This document shows, in pieces, positions 41,925 through 50,480 of a stretch of DNA of 64,000 bases. This stretch comes from DATCMU01 sp036563245 (GTDB lineage: Bacteria > Pseudomonadota > Alphaproteobacteria > Rhizobiales > Devosiaceae). Positions within the stretch are counted from its first letter, which is position 1, and each line of letters opens with the position of its first letter. The notes beneath the pieces are model-generated. The model did no database searches, was not told the origin of the DNA, and saw only the letters and a list, made by a program, of their open reading frames with translations. Made by a program: the position numbers and the translations under genes. The stretch spans positions 1 through 64,000 of the forward strand of contig DATCMU010000050.1 in assembly GCA_036563245.1 (NCBI GenBank), in the 5' to 3' direction.

Positions 41925-42260
41925 ATGACCGACATCAATTCATTCATCGACAACGCTGTGAAGTCCAACGACGTGTTCCTGTTCATGAAGGGGACGCCCG
42001 ACTTCCCGCAGTGCGGCTTCTCGGGCCGCGTGGTGCAGATCCTGAACTATGTGGGTGTCGAATACGGCTCCGCGAACGTTCTCGAGAGCGAAGAATTGCG
42101 TGAAGGCATCAAGGCTTATACCAACTGGCCAACCATTCCCCAGCTCTACGTCAAGGGCGAATTCGTCGGTGGCGCCGACATCGTGACCGAGATGTTCCAG
42201 GCTGGCGAATTGCAGTCGATGCTCAACGAAAAGGGCATTGCGGTCAAAAGCGAAGCCTGA
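41925..42260 (+). CDS. grxD: Monothiol glutaredoxin Grx4 type
   Basis: Grx4 binds and transfers a 2Fe-2S cluster with glutathione and pairs with BolA. The 111-residue protein has the CGFS motif (Cys30) in FPQCGFSGRVVQIL and the GSH-binding YTNWPTIPQLYVKGEFVGG with WP and the GG(A/C)D end. AAAGG is at good spacing before the ATG at 41925. Confidence 0.96.
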   Translation: MTDINSFIDNAVKSNDVFLFMKGTPDFPQCGFSGRVVQILNYVGVEYGSANVLESEELREGIKAYTNWPTIPQLYVKGEFVGGADIVTEMFQAGELQSMLNEKGIAVKSEA

Positions 42261-42383
42261 ACGCAACCGGCGGATCGAACCGGCATAACCGGAAACGATC
42301 GATCCCATCTGAAATATGAACTGTTCGTGCGCGCCGCGCATGGGTAATCTTTGCTGCAAGAGCAGCAAAGGATGCGAACAGCA

Positions 42384-43607
42384 ATGGCCCAGGCATCGGT
42401 AACAGTCGCGCGGCGGCTTCCCCTTCCCGTTGTCATCGTTGCCGGGTGCCTGATTGCGCTTGTGACCTTCGGCGCCCGGTCCAGCTTTGGCCTGTTCACG
42501 CTGCCCATGACCAGCGACATGGGCTGGAGCCGCGAGACCTTCGGTCTCGCCATGGCGGTTCAGAACCTTGTGTGGGGCATCGCCCAGCCCGTCGCAGGCG
42601 GTTTCGCCGACCGCTTCGGCACGGCCCGCACGCTCACCCTTGGCGCGCTCATCTATGCAGGCGGCATGATCGGCCTTGCCGTATCGCCCTCGACAGGGAT
42701 GCTTTATCTCGGCGCAGGGCTGCTGGTGGGAACCGGCATCGCCACCGCCTCTTTTGCAATCGTGATGGCGGCGTTCGGCCGCGCCGTGCCCGCGCACAAG
42801 CGCAGTTTCATTTTCGGCATCGCCACAGCCGCGTCTTCAATGGGCCAGTTCGTGTTCGCTCCGCTTGGCCAGGCTTTCATCTCCAGTTTCGGCTGGCAGA
42901 TGGCGCTCCTGTATCTCGGCGCGCTTGTGCTTCTGGTGATCCCGCTATCTGGCGCGCTTCAGGGCAAGTCCGAACACACACCCGAATCCGCTGACCTCGA
43001 TGTGCTCGCAGTCTTGCGGCACGCTGGCGCGCATGGCTCCTATCGCCTGCTGGTGATCGGCTTCTTTGTGTGCGGTTTTCACCTTGCCTTCATCACGGTC
43101 CACTTCCCCGCCTACCTCGTCCAGTGCGGCCTGAGCCCTGCGGTCGGCAGCTGGTCGATTGCCATAATCGGCCTGTTCAATGTCGCCGGGTCGTTGCTGG
43201 CGGGCTATCTCGGGGGTCGAATGCCAAAGCAATTGCTGTTGTCGGCAATCTATTTGTCGCGCGCCATCGCAACCGGACTGTTTCTCGTCATCCCGGTCAC
43301 CGACACATCCGCCTATGTCTATGCCGCCGCGCTTGGAATGATCTGGCTGGCGACGGTCCCGCTGACGGCTGGACTTGTCAGCCAGTTCTTCGGGCCGCGC
43401 TATATGGGAATGCTCTACGGGATCGCCTTTCTCTCCCACCAGCTCGGTTCGTTCATGGGGGTGTGGCTGGGAGGCTACGTGTTCGACCTGACCGGCAAGT
43501 ATGACCTGGTCTGGTATCTTGGAATGCTGCTGGGCCTTGGTTCCGCGATCATCCACCTGCCGATCAAGGAAGCCGCGGCGCCCGATTTTGCCGCACTGCC
43601 CGCCTGA
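42384..43607 (+). CDS. MFS transporter (OFA/MCT-like)
   Basis: This 407-residue transporter has 12 predicted helices and motif-like FADRFGTARTLTLGALIYAG after helix 2. The pattern RSSFGLFTLPMTSDMGWSRETFGLAMAVQNL is typical of the oxalate/monocarboxylate (OFA/MCT) MFS group. The substrate is unknown. The ATG at 42384 has AAAGGA at 11 bases; other starts at 42351 and 42372 are less likely. Confidence 0.85.
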   Translation: MAQASVTVARRLPLPVVIVAGCLIALVTFGARSSFGLFTLPMTSDMGWSRETFGLAMAVQNLVWGIAQPVAGGFADRFGTARTLTLGALIYAGGMIGLAVSPSTGMLYLGAGLLVGTGIATASFAIVMAAFGRAVPAHKRSFIFGIATAASSMGQFVFAPLGQAFISSFGWQMALLYLGALVLLVIPLSGALQGKSEHTPESADLDVLAVLRHAGAHGSYRLLVIGFFVCGFHLAFITVHFPAYLVQCGLSPAVGSWSIAIIGLFNVAGSLLAGYLGGRMPKQLLLSAIYLSRAIATGLFLVIPVTDTSAYVYAAALGMIWLATVPLTAGLVSQFFGPRYMGMLYGIAFLSHQLGSFMGVWLGGYVFDLTGKYDLVWYLGMLLGLGSAIIHLPIKEAAAPDFAALPA

Positions 43608-43777
43608 GGAATCCCTTATTCGACAATAGGTTCGACCGTAGAGCGGAATCAGTGCGCGAACGGATCGCGGCTTTTTCCGCCTGCTGCCGGGAGCGGCTTG
43701 CCATTCCGGGCAAACCGGTCCATTTTCACCCCGTCTGTGACGGACCCGATCACTGGTCCAGCCCAAAGAGTAATCCC

Positions 43778-45007
43778 ATGTCAGTTTCCGCCGCCTCCGA
43801 ACGGGAGATATCCCGGCCGGAGTTCATTGCCCTGATTGCCGCCCTGATGGCCCTCAATGCCCTGGCCATCGATGTGATGCTGCCCGCGCTCCCCTTCATG
43901 GGCGAGGCGCTCAAGGTGGTGAATGAGAACGACCGCCAGCTGGTCCTTTCTGCCTACCTGATCGGTTTCGGTCTCGCGCAACTCGTCTATGGCCCCATAA
44001 CCGACCGCTTCGGCAGACGGGCGCCGCTTTTCGTTGGCATTGCCATTTACGTGGCAACCGTATTCTGTGCGCTTATCGCGCCGAACTACGCCACCCTGCT
44101 CGGTCTTCGCTTCATTCAGGGACTTGGCGCGGCCGGAACCCGCGTGATCGCGCTCTCCGTGGTTCGGGATCGCTTCGCCGGGCGCAAGATGGCGGAAGTC
44201 ATGGCGTTGGTGTTCATGGTATTCATGATCATCCCGATCGTGGCGCCATCGATAGGCCAGGTCATCCTGCTCACCGGCCCATGGACACATATCTTCATCT
44301 TCATGGGCGGCCTGGCGTCGGTCATCGGCCTCTGGGCCTATGCCCGGCTGCCCGAGACGCTGCCAGCGGAAAAAAGACGTCCCTTCAGCCTTGGCGCCAT
44401 CGCATCCGGCTTCCGAATGGTGTTCTCTGACCGCACGGCCGTGTCCTATGCGCTGGCGAGCACATTCGTCTTTGGCGCCCTTTTCGGCTTCATCAACACC
44501 GCGCAGCAGATCTATGTCGACATCTACGGACTCGGAAGCCTCTTCCCGCTGGCCTTCGCGGTGGTCGCCGGGCTGATGTCCGTTTCCTCGTTCCTCAATT
44601 CCCGCTTCGTCGGCCGGCTCGGCATGCGCCGGCTGTCGCACTTCGCACTATTGTCCTTCACGGCAATCAGCGGCATCTGGCTGGTTCTCAGCCTGTTCGG
44701 CAACCTGCCGTTCCTGTTGTTCCTGGGGCTGTTTGCCGCAATCATGTTCATGTTCGGCTGGACCGGATCGAACATGAATTCGCTGGCCATGGAACCCCTG
44801 GGCGCCGTCGCCGGCACGGCGTCGTCCGTGTTCGGGTTCATGCAGACCGTAGGCGGCGCAGTCATCGGCGCGGGCATCGGACAGATGTTCAACGGCTCGA
44901 CCACACCGGTGGCGGCGGGATATTTCTTCGTTGGCCTGATCGCGATCGCCTGCGTATTGTTCGCCGAGCGCGGCAAGTTGTTCGGCGTCGGCGAAGAGTA
45001 CCAGTAG
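43778..45007 (+). CDS. Bcr/CflA family drug MFS exporter
   Basis: This 409-residue transporter starts with PEFIALIAALMALNALAIDVMLPALPFMGEAL and carries motif A in YGPITDRFGRRAPLFVGI. The LPALP start is the Bcr/CflA (drug:H+ antiporter 1) group. Likely exports toxic compounds. The start at 43778 is used because AAAGAG precedes it. The next gene, a sulfotransferase, starts 25 bases later but looks foreign in composition. Confidence 0.88.
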   Translation: MSVSAASEREISRPEFIALIAALMALNALAIDVMLPALPFMGEALKVVNENDRQLVLSAYLIGFGLAQLVYGPITDRFGRRAPLFVGIAIYVATVFCALIAPNYATLLGLRFIQGLGAAGTRVIALSVVRDRFAGRKMAEVMALVFMVFMIIPIVAPSIGQVILLTGPWTHIFIFMGGLASVIGLWAYARLPETLPAEKRRPFSLGAIASGFRMVFSDRTAVSYALASTFVFGALFGFINTAQQIYVDIYGLGSLFPLAFAVVAGLMSVSSFLNSRFVGRLGMRRLSHFALLSFTAISGIWLVLSLFGNLPFLLFLGLFAAIMFMFGWTGSNMNSLAMEPLGAVAGTASSVFGFMQTVGGAVIGAGIGQMFNGSTTPVAAGYFFVGLIAIACVLFAERGKLFGVGEEYQ

Positions 45008-45032
45008 AACAGAGAAAAAGTGGTCCCGGCAC

Positions 45033-45725
45033 ATGATTATCTCGCACCGCTACCGCTTCATATTTCTCAAGACCGAGAAGACCGCGTCATCCAGCCTTTT
45101 TAAGGCATTCTATGAGATTGCATCGCAGAGCGACGTTCCGCTGATTCCGCGATTCGCGGAGCGGCGGCGATTGCTCAGGGAAGGTGCTGACCTGTCGCAG
45201 GTCACCTTCGCAGCGGTCTCCACAGGCATAGGGCGGCGATTTCCTATTCTTGGAGGCATCCACAGGCATGCAACCGCGCGCCAGGTCCGAGAGTTCGTAG
45301 GCGCCGAAATATTCAACCGCTATGCAATCATAACCAGTGAGAGAAATCCTTGGGACCGCCAGGTGTCATTATATTTCCATAGGCGCAGCATGAAGGGCGT
45401 TGCGGATCCAACCCAGTTCAACGCGGCGATGCGCTCCCCAATTTACAATCTTCTGCACCACAACCGGTTGAACAACTGGGGAATATACACCATTGGTGGT
45501 CGGGTCTGTGCGACCCATGTGATAAGATTTGAAAATCTGGAAGAAGACTTCCACAATGTGCTCAAGGATTTGGGCATACCCGGCCCAGGGCCGGCCCTGG
45601 GTCGCGTTCGCGCAGGTTACCGCCCGACATCTACCTCATATGCGCAACTATACGAACCCGAAACCCAGGACTTGATCGCGCGATGGTATGAAAAGGAAAT
45701 CGCCTATTTCGGCTATACTTTCTGA
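45033..45725 (+). CDS. Sulfotransferase family 2-like protein
   Basis: This 230-residue cytoplasmic protein has the sulfotransferase PAPS-binding features: a 5'-phosphosulphate loop-like segment FIFLKTEKTASSSLFKAFYE at residues 10-29 in parts, and the 3'-phosphate site TSERNPWDRQVSLY. It would transfer sulphate from PAPS to a carbohydrate or lipid. The acceptor is unknown. Composition is less GC-rich than the flanking genes, with many AT-ending codons, which suggests transfer. The ribosome site is weak. Confidence 0.8.
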   Translation: MIISHRYRFIFLKTEKTASSSLFKAFYEIASQSDVPLIPRFAERRRLLREGADLSQVTFAAVSTGIGRRFPILGGIHRHATARQVREFVGAEIFNRYAIITSERNPWDRQVSLYFHRRSMKGVADPTQFNAAMRSPIYNLLHHNRLNNWGIYTIGGRVCATHVIRFENLEEDFHNVLKDLGIPGPGPALGRVRAGYRPTSTSYAQLYEPETQDLIARWYEKEIAYFGYTF

Positions 45726-45761
45726 AGGCAATGGTGCGGCGACACACGGAAATGCCACCCT

Positions 45762-46583
45762 TCAGACCGTGAAGACCTCGGACCTCAGCGCCACCCAGCT
45801 CTCGCGGTCAGTGGCAAGCAGGAGGCCGCCCTCCCGGTGTCGGGGCAGATAGGGCGAGCCATCCATGCGCGCGACATAGGCGCCGGCCTCCCGCGAAATC
45901 AACGCGCCGGCGAGATGATCCCAGGGCATCAGTTTCGCGTGCATGACGAAGTGCAGGTGCCCGGCCGCGAAAGTGCGATAGTCGTGGGCCGCGCATCGGT
46001 ATGACGCCGCGATGCGCACCTTGTCGAGATTTGCGACGACGCGCGCCCGTTCCCTTGGGGCCAGCGCATGCCAGGATACCGCGCCGACCATCTCTTCGAG
46101 CGGCGCGGGGCCGCTGACCTCGAGGCGGTGGCCGCTACCATCGGGTCGCGTCTGCCAGGCGCCCGCCCCTTTTTCCGCGATCACCCAGTCATCGCCCATG
46201 GGATCGTAGATGACACCGGCCACCGTCTCGCCATTGGCAACGACGGCGGCCATGACGCCGAACAGCGGCAGGCCGGCTGCGAAGTTCCCCGTTCCATCGA
46301 TCGGATCGACCACCACGGCTAGTTGCGCATCCGCCAGCCCATCAAGCAGAGAAGGATCGGCCGACGCCGCTTCCTCGCCAACGAACAGGGCATCCGGAAC
46401 CACCGCGGCGACAGCCGCAGCAATACGGTGCTCCGCGGCGACGTCCGCTTCGGTCACCAGATCGACCGCGGAACTCTTCTGGCGGACCATCCCGGCCTCG
46501 AGGCGACGAAAGCGGGGCAGCACCTCCGCCTTGGCGGCCTCACGAAGGATTTCCGCGATTTCCGCGATATCGAACCCGCTCAT
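45762..46583 (-). CDS. Inositol monophosphatase family protein
   Basis: This 273-residue Mg-dependent phosphatase has the metal-binding motifs TEADVAAE (44-51), GEE (69-71), DPIDGTGNF (93-101) and the later WDHLAGALI. Targets in bacteria include inositol phosphate, histidinol phosphate and 3'-phosphoadenosine 5'-phosphate; I cannot choose. It begins inside the stop of ttcA (4-base overlap), so they form an operon. Confidence 0.92.
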   Translation of the reverse strand: MSGFDIAEIAEILREAAKAEVLPRFRRLEAGMVRQKSSAVDLVTEADVAAEHRIAAAVAAVVPDALFVGEEAASADPSLLDGLADAQLAVVVDPIDGTGNFAAGLPLFGVMAAVVANGETVAGVIYDPMGDDWVIAEKGAGAWQTRPDGSGHRLEVSGPAPLEEMVGAVSWHALAPRERARVVANLDKVRIAASYRCAAHDYRTFAAGHLHFVMHAKLMPWDHLAGALISREAGAYVARMDGSPYLPRHREGGLLLATDRESWVALRSEVFTV

Positions 46584-47449
46584 CGCGACGTGTCCCTGAG
46601 GGCGGCAAAATCGAAAAGGCGTTCGTCCAGAAGATGGCTCGGGTTGACGTTGCCAAGCGCGCGGATCATCACATCCTTGCGCCCCGGCATCTTGCGTTCG
46701 AATTCATCGAGCATCGCCTTCATCGCATTGCGCTGCAGGCCGTCCTGACTGCCACACAGGTCGCAAGGAATGATGGGAAAGGCCATCGCTTCGGCAAAGC
46801 GCGCCAGATCGCTTTCCGCGCAATAGCTGAGCGGCCGCAGGACTTCCACATCGCCGCTGTCGTTGAGCAGTCTGGGCGGCATGGCAGCGAGTTTGCCGCC
46901 ATGAAAAAGATTCATGAAGAACGTTTCGAGGATGTCCTCGCGATGGTGCCCGAGAACAAGCGCCGAACACCCCTCCTCGCGCGCGATGCGGTAGAGATGG
47001 CCGCGCCGCAGCCGCGAGCAAAGCGAACAATAGGTCGAACCTTCCGGCAGCTTGTCGGTCACCACGGAATAGGTGTCCTGATATTCGATCCGGTGCGGCA
47101 CGCCGTTGCGCGAGAGGAATTCGGGCAGGATATGCTTGGGGAACTCCGGTTGCCCCTGGTCGAGATTGCAGGCCAGCAGATCGACCGGCAGAAGACCGCG
47201 CCATTTCAGGTCGAGCAACAGCGCCAGCATGCCATAGCTGTCCTTGCCGCCCGATAGCGCAACCAGCCAGCGTTCGCCCGGGCGCACCATGGCAAAGCGC
47301 TCCATCGCCTCGCGGACCTGCCGCACAAGGCGCTTTCTGAGCTTGTTGAACTCGACCCCTTCCGGTGCATTCCGGAACATGGGATGGCAGCCCAAGGCGT
47401 CGGTTGCGTTCTCGTCGTCCACCTGGGTGTCAATTGCCGGCTGGTTCAT
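46580..47449 (-). CDS. ttcA: tRNA 2-thiocytidine(32) synthetase
   Basis: TtcA places sulphur on cytidine 32 of certain tRNAs using ATP and an iron-sulphur cluster. The 289-residue protein has the PP-loop SGGKDS (66-71) and the cysteines for the cluster: Cys141 and Cys144 in YCSLCSR and Cys229/Cys232 in PCDLCGSQ. The pattern FNKLRKRLVRQVREAMERF near the N-terminus is typical. It is followed by the IMPase gene. Confidence 0.95.
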   Translation of the reverse strand: MNQPAIDTQVDDENATDALGCHPMFRNAPEGVEFNKLRKRLVRQVREAMERFAMVRPGERWLVALSGGKDSYGMLALLLDLKWRGLLPVDLLACNLDQGQPEFPKHILPEFLSRNGVPHRIEYQDTYSVVTDKLPEGSTYCSLCSRLRRGHLYRIAREEGCSALVLGHHREDILETFFMNLFHGGKLAAMPPRLLNDSGDVEVLRPLSYCAESDLARFAEAMAFPIIPCDLCGSQDGLQRNAMKAMLDEFERKMPGRKDVMIRALGNVNPSHLLDERLFDFAALRDTSR

Positions 47450-47589
47450 TTCGGGCCTCCAGCGGTGCTGATAACGCGCTTCACTTCAAAGTGAAAGCCC
47501 GACCCCGCCGAATGACGGAAACGCCTGCTTGTTGCTGGAATCGCAACATGGCAGTTAGATGACGTCCCCACACAAAGGGAGAACCGTCC

Positions 47590-49242
47590 GTGTTCCGATC
47601 CTTTTTCCCCGCTCCCCGTATCTTCTTTGTCACCGCATTGCTCTGGGTGGCTGCATTCATGGCCCTGTGGTTCACCGCCGGCGGCTGGCTGGAGCAGTAT
47701 CTCAGCCTCGGACCGTGGCTCGGCATCCAACCCTCCCAGGCGGATCCCAATCCATTCTTCAACGCAGATCGGGTCTGGCTCTACCAATACGTGATCGCGG
47801 TCGGTTACCTGTTCTGCGTGCCGTGGTACGTCTGGGGCAACAATCGCCGCTGGCTGCGCTGGTCGGTCGTCGGTTCGGTCACCATCGTCGAAGTGGTGTA
47901 CTTCAACGTCCAGATCAGCGCGTGGCTGAACGATTGGTACGGCCAGTTCTACGACCTGATCCAGAAGGCGCTGGCGACACCCAACTCGGTCACGCTCGAC
48001 CAGTTCTTCGGCTTCATACTGACGGTCGCCATCGTGCTCACCGTCAACATCACCATCCTTGTGCTCAATTCCTTCCTGAATTCGCACTATCTGTTCCGCT
48101 GGCGCCGCGCCATGACGTTCTACTACATGGCGAACTGGAAATCGGTGCGCCATGTGGAAGGCGCCGCACAGCGTATCCAGGAAGACACGCGGGATTTCGT
48201 CTCCATCGTTGAAAACCTCGGTTTGAGCTTCATCGACTCGGTGATGACGCTGATCGTCTTCCTGCCGCTCTTGTGGAACCTTTCATCAAATATCCACGAA
48301 CTGCCATGGATTGGGCCGGTCGAGGGGAGCCTGGTCTGGGTCGCCCTCATCTCGGCCGCGTTCGGCACCGCATTGCTGTGGAGCGTGGGCGTTCGCCTCC
48401 CCGGCCTGACGTTTCACAACCAGAGGGTCGAGGCCGCATTCCGCAAGGAACTGGTCTATGGCGAAGACCACGAGGAAAACGCGCGGCCGCGCAGCATGCG
48501 CGATTTCTTCAAGAACGTGCAAAGGAACTATTTCCGCCTCTACTTCCACTACCTCTACTTCAACGTCGCGCGCTATGCCTACCTGCAGGGGGCAGTCTTC
48601 ATTCCCTATATCGCCATGGGGCCGGCGATCGTTACCGCGACGATCACGCTGGGGCTGTTCCAGCAGATCCTGCAGGCATTCGGGCAGGTTTCGGATTCCT
48701 TCAGGTTCCTGGTCAATTCGTGGACCAGCATCATCAACCTGATCTCCATCCACAAGCGCCTGGTCGGCTTTGAAGCCAATATTCCCAAGGACGGGATATT
48801 CGCCAACGACTACGACGACGACCGCTATCAGGAGAGTTGGGACAAGGTTCCCGACCCGCCGACCGAAACCACTCCGGTCGACTTCCAGTGGGCGCTGGTC
48901 AGCGAACCGAACGGAAATCCGGACGACCCCAACGGCTACATCACCGTGTGGTACGACCTGCTGGACCGTGTCAGGTTCCCACGATCGAGGACAAGAAGCA
49001 CCATCTTTGCCTATTCCGCGGACCTTGCGGCAAGCGCAAGGGCGGCGATGGACGCCATCCGCGCCGGCAGGCCCGTCACGGCGACGCTGGAGTACTTCCA
49101 GCAGCCCGAGCGCGTGGCACTTGTCGTGATGGGCGTTCGCGGCGCGAGTGGAGAGGCGGAGGTATCGCACGGGCCACACGACGGCCCTGAATCACGTATC
49201 CGGCCGGTCGATATCCGGATCGAAGTGCCATCTGGCGGGTAA
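47590..49242 (+). CDS. SbmA/BacA-like peptide transporter with C-terminal extension
   Basis: The SbmA/BacA family imports antimicrobial peptides and, in rhizobia, is needed for symbiosis and for very-long-chain fatty acid lipids. Residues 1 to about 400 match it: FTAGGWLEQYL, NVQISAWLNDWYGQFYD, FRWRRAMTFYYMANW and DFRFLVNSWTSIINLISIHKR-like end (FRFLVNSWTSIINLISIHKR). The usual length is 400-420 residues; here about 150 further residues follow (KDGIFANDYDDDRYQESWDK onward). They carry no Walker motifs, so this is not the ATPase half. The start is GTG at 47590 with AGGGAGA at eight bases. It converges on the rpsD repeat. Confidence 0.9.
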   Translation: MFRSFFPAPRIFFVTALLWVAAFMALWFTAGGWLEQYLSLGPWLGIQPSQADPNPFFNADRVWLYQYVIAVGYLFCVPWYVWGNNRRWLRWSVVGSVTIVEVVYFNVQISAWLNDWYGQFYDLIQKALATPNSVTLDQFFGFILTVAIVLTVNITILVLNSFLNSHYLFRWRRAMTFYYMANWKSVRHVEGAAQRIQEDTRDFVSIVENLGLSFIDSVMTLIVFLPLLWNLSSNIHELPWIGPVEGSLVWVALISAAFGTALLWSVGVRLPGLTFHNQRVEAAFRKELVYGEDHEENARPRSMRDFFKNVQRNYFRLYFHYLYFNVARYAYLQGAVFIPYIAMGPAIVTATITLGLFQQILQAFGQVSDSFRFLVNSWTSIINLISIHKRLVGFEANIPKDGIFANDYDDDRYQESWDKVPDPPTETTPVDFQWALVSEPNGNPDDPNGYITVWYDLLDRVRFPRSRTRSTIFAYSADLAASARAAMDAIRAGRPVTATLEYFQQPERVALVVMGVRGASGEAEVSHGPHDGPESRIRPVDIRIEVPSGG

Positions 49243-49274
49243 ATCCCGCCCCGACACTCGGCACTTCAGGATAG

Positions 49275-49301
49275 AAAAAGGGCCGCCCGGATGGGCGGCC
49301 C
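49275..49301 (-). terminator. Terminator copy 1
   Basis: A 9-bp stem GGGCCGCCC/GGGCGGCCC (49280-49301, GGAT loop) is followed on the minus strand by a run of T (AAAAA at 49275-49279 on plus). It is the same terminator as in copies 2 and 3. Confidence 0.9.
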
Positions 49302-49380
49302 TTGCATTTGAGACGCTGACTGGATCAGCGGGAATAGAATTCGACGACCAGATTCGGCTCCATCTGGACCGGACTTCGAG

Positions 49381-49421
49381 CGTTGGCAGAAAAAGTTGCA
49401 GACTTTTTCGTTTCGCCAACG
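49381..49421. repeat. Nested palindrome, copy 1
   Basis: An outer CGTTGGC/GCCAACG (49381-49387 and 49415-49421) encloses an inner GAAAAAGT/ACTTTTTC (49389-49396 and 49402-49409) with a five-base loop. This can form a long hairpin or cruciform. The same element recurs in copy 2 and is absent from rpsD itself. Confidence 0.85.
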
Positions 49422-49446
49422 CGCAATTGCATCCCTATCCGGCATG

Positions 49447-49474
49447 AAAAAAGGGCCGCCCCGATGGGCGGCCC
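49447..49474 (-). terminator. Terminator copy 2
   Basis: The stem GGGCCGCCC/GGGCGGCCC is at 49453-49474 with one base changed in the loop (CGAT) and six A at 49447-49452, giving a T run on the minus strand. Confidence 0.9.
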
Positions 49475-49553
49475 TTGCACTTGAGACGCTGACTGGATCA
49501 GCGGGAATAGAATTCGACGACCAGATTCGGCTCCGTCTGGACCGGACTTCGAG

Positions 49554-49594
49554 CGTTGGCAGAAAAAGTTGCAGACTTTTTCGTTTCGCCAACG
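49554..49594. repeat. Nested palindrome, copy 2
   Basis: This repeats the copy 1 element exactly at a 173-base offset: CGTTGGC/GCCAACG enclosing GAAAAAGT/ACTTTTTC. Confidence 0.85.
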
Positions 49595-49619
49595 CGCCAT
49601 TGCGTCCCTATCCGGCATG

Positions 49620-49647
49620 AAAAAAGGGCCGCCCGGATGGGCGGCCC
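49620..49647 (-). terminator. Terminator copy 3 (native rpsD terminator)
   Basis: The stem GGGCCGCCC/GGGCGGCCC lies at 49626-49647, 24 bases after the rpsD stop, with six A at 49620-49625 that become T on the minus strand. It is probably the original terminator of rpsD. Confidence 0.92.
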
Positions 49648-49670
49648 TTGCACTTGAGACGCTGAATGGA

Positions 49671-50288
49671 TCAGCGGGAATAGAATTCGACGACCAGATT
49701 CGGCTCCATCTGGACCGGATAGGGCACATCGGAAAGAACCGGGGTGCGCACGAAGGTCGCGGTCATCTTGGAGTGATCGGCCTCGACATATTCGGGCACG
49801 TCGCGCTCGGCAAGCTGCGTCGCTTCAAGAACGATCGCCAGCTGCTTGGACCGGTCACGCACCTCGATCTTGTCGCCGGGCCGGCAACGATACGAGGGGA
49901 TATTCACCCGCTTGCCGTTGACCAGAACATGCCCGTGGTTGACGAACTGGCGGGCGGCAAACACGGTCGGCACGAACTTGGCGCGGTAGACGATCGCGTC
50001 CAGGCGGCTTTCCAGCAGGCCGATCAGGTTCTCGCCGGTGTCGCCCTTCAGCCGGGTCGCCTCGACATAGACGCGCTTGAACGACTTCTCGGTGATCGAG
50101 CCGTAATAGCCCTTGAGCTTCTGCTTGGCACGCAGCTGCAGGCCATAGTCGGAAAGCTTGCCCTTGCGGCGCTGGCCGTGCTGGCCGGGGCCATAGGCGC
50201 GCGCGTTGACCGGGCTCTTGGGACGACCCCAGATGTTTTCGCCAAGGCGGCGGTCGATCTTGTGTTTTACATCATGGCGCTTCGACAT
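49671..50288 (-). CDS. rpsD: 30S ribosomal protein S4
   Basis: S4 binds the 5' domain of 16S rRNA early in 30S assembly and controls its own operon in some bacteria. The 205-residue protein is of normal length: MSKRHDVKHKIDRRLGENIWG, the S4 domain with FVPTVFAARQFVNHGHVLVNGKRVNIPSY and the C-terminal VEFYSR. The ATG at 50288 is used; the frame continues upstream but without family similarity. Two further copies of its last 15 codons lie downstream in the 173-bp array. Confidence 0.97.
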   Translation of the reverse strand: MSKRHDVKHKIDRRLGENIWGRPKSPVNARAYGPGQHGQRRKGKLSDYGLQLRAKQKLKGYYGSITEKSFKRVYVEATRLKGDTGENLIGLLESRLDAIVYRAKFVPTVFAARQFVNHGHVLVNGKRVNIPSYRCRPGDKIEVRDRSKQLAIVLEATQLAERDVPEYVEADHSKMTATFVRTPVLSDVPYPVQMEPNLVVEFYSR

Positions 50289-50480
50289 CGCGTATCCTTT
50301 CATTGAACGTCGAAAGTGATCGCGCCCTCCTCTGCCAGCCGGAACCCGGCTCGCCGACAGATCTCCACATATGAAGGGAAATCTCGGGTGCGCCCGCACG
50401 CCCTTGCGGGGCGGAACAGGTGGGCGGTTTCTAGTTGCAGGCCCCCACAAAGTCAAGCCTGCTGGCCGTCTTGCACCTTT

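Larger units (their letters stand above)
49274..49719 (-). repeat. 173-bp tandem array of the rpsD 3' end plus terminator
   Basis: Three units repeat at a 173-base period. The shared start TCAGCGGGAATAG occurs at 49325, 49498 and 49671. Each unit carries the last 15 codons and stop of rpsD (49671-49719 in the real gene), the leader to a GC-rich terminator, and, in the two outer copies, a nested palindrome of 41 bases. Copies differ by a handful of single-base changes (for example CATTTG/CACTTG, CCATC/CCGTC, GACTGG/GAATGG), so the array is not a simple assembly repeat. Copy 1 joins the palindrome-linked frame to the real rpsD C-terminal codons. The whole forms a stacked-terminator region between the SbmA/BacA gene and rpsD. 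Confidence 0.95.

Noticed and set aside
49274..49719. CRISPR array or transposon ends at the 173-bp repeats
   Set aside because: The repeat units are long and continuous with no variable spacers, there are no cas genes, and no transposase lies nearby. The repeat contains a gene tail and terminator.
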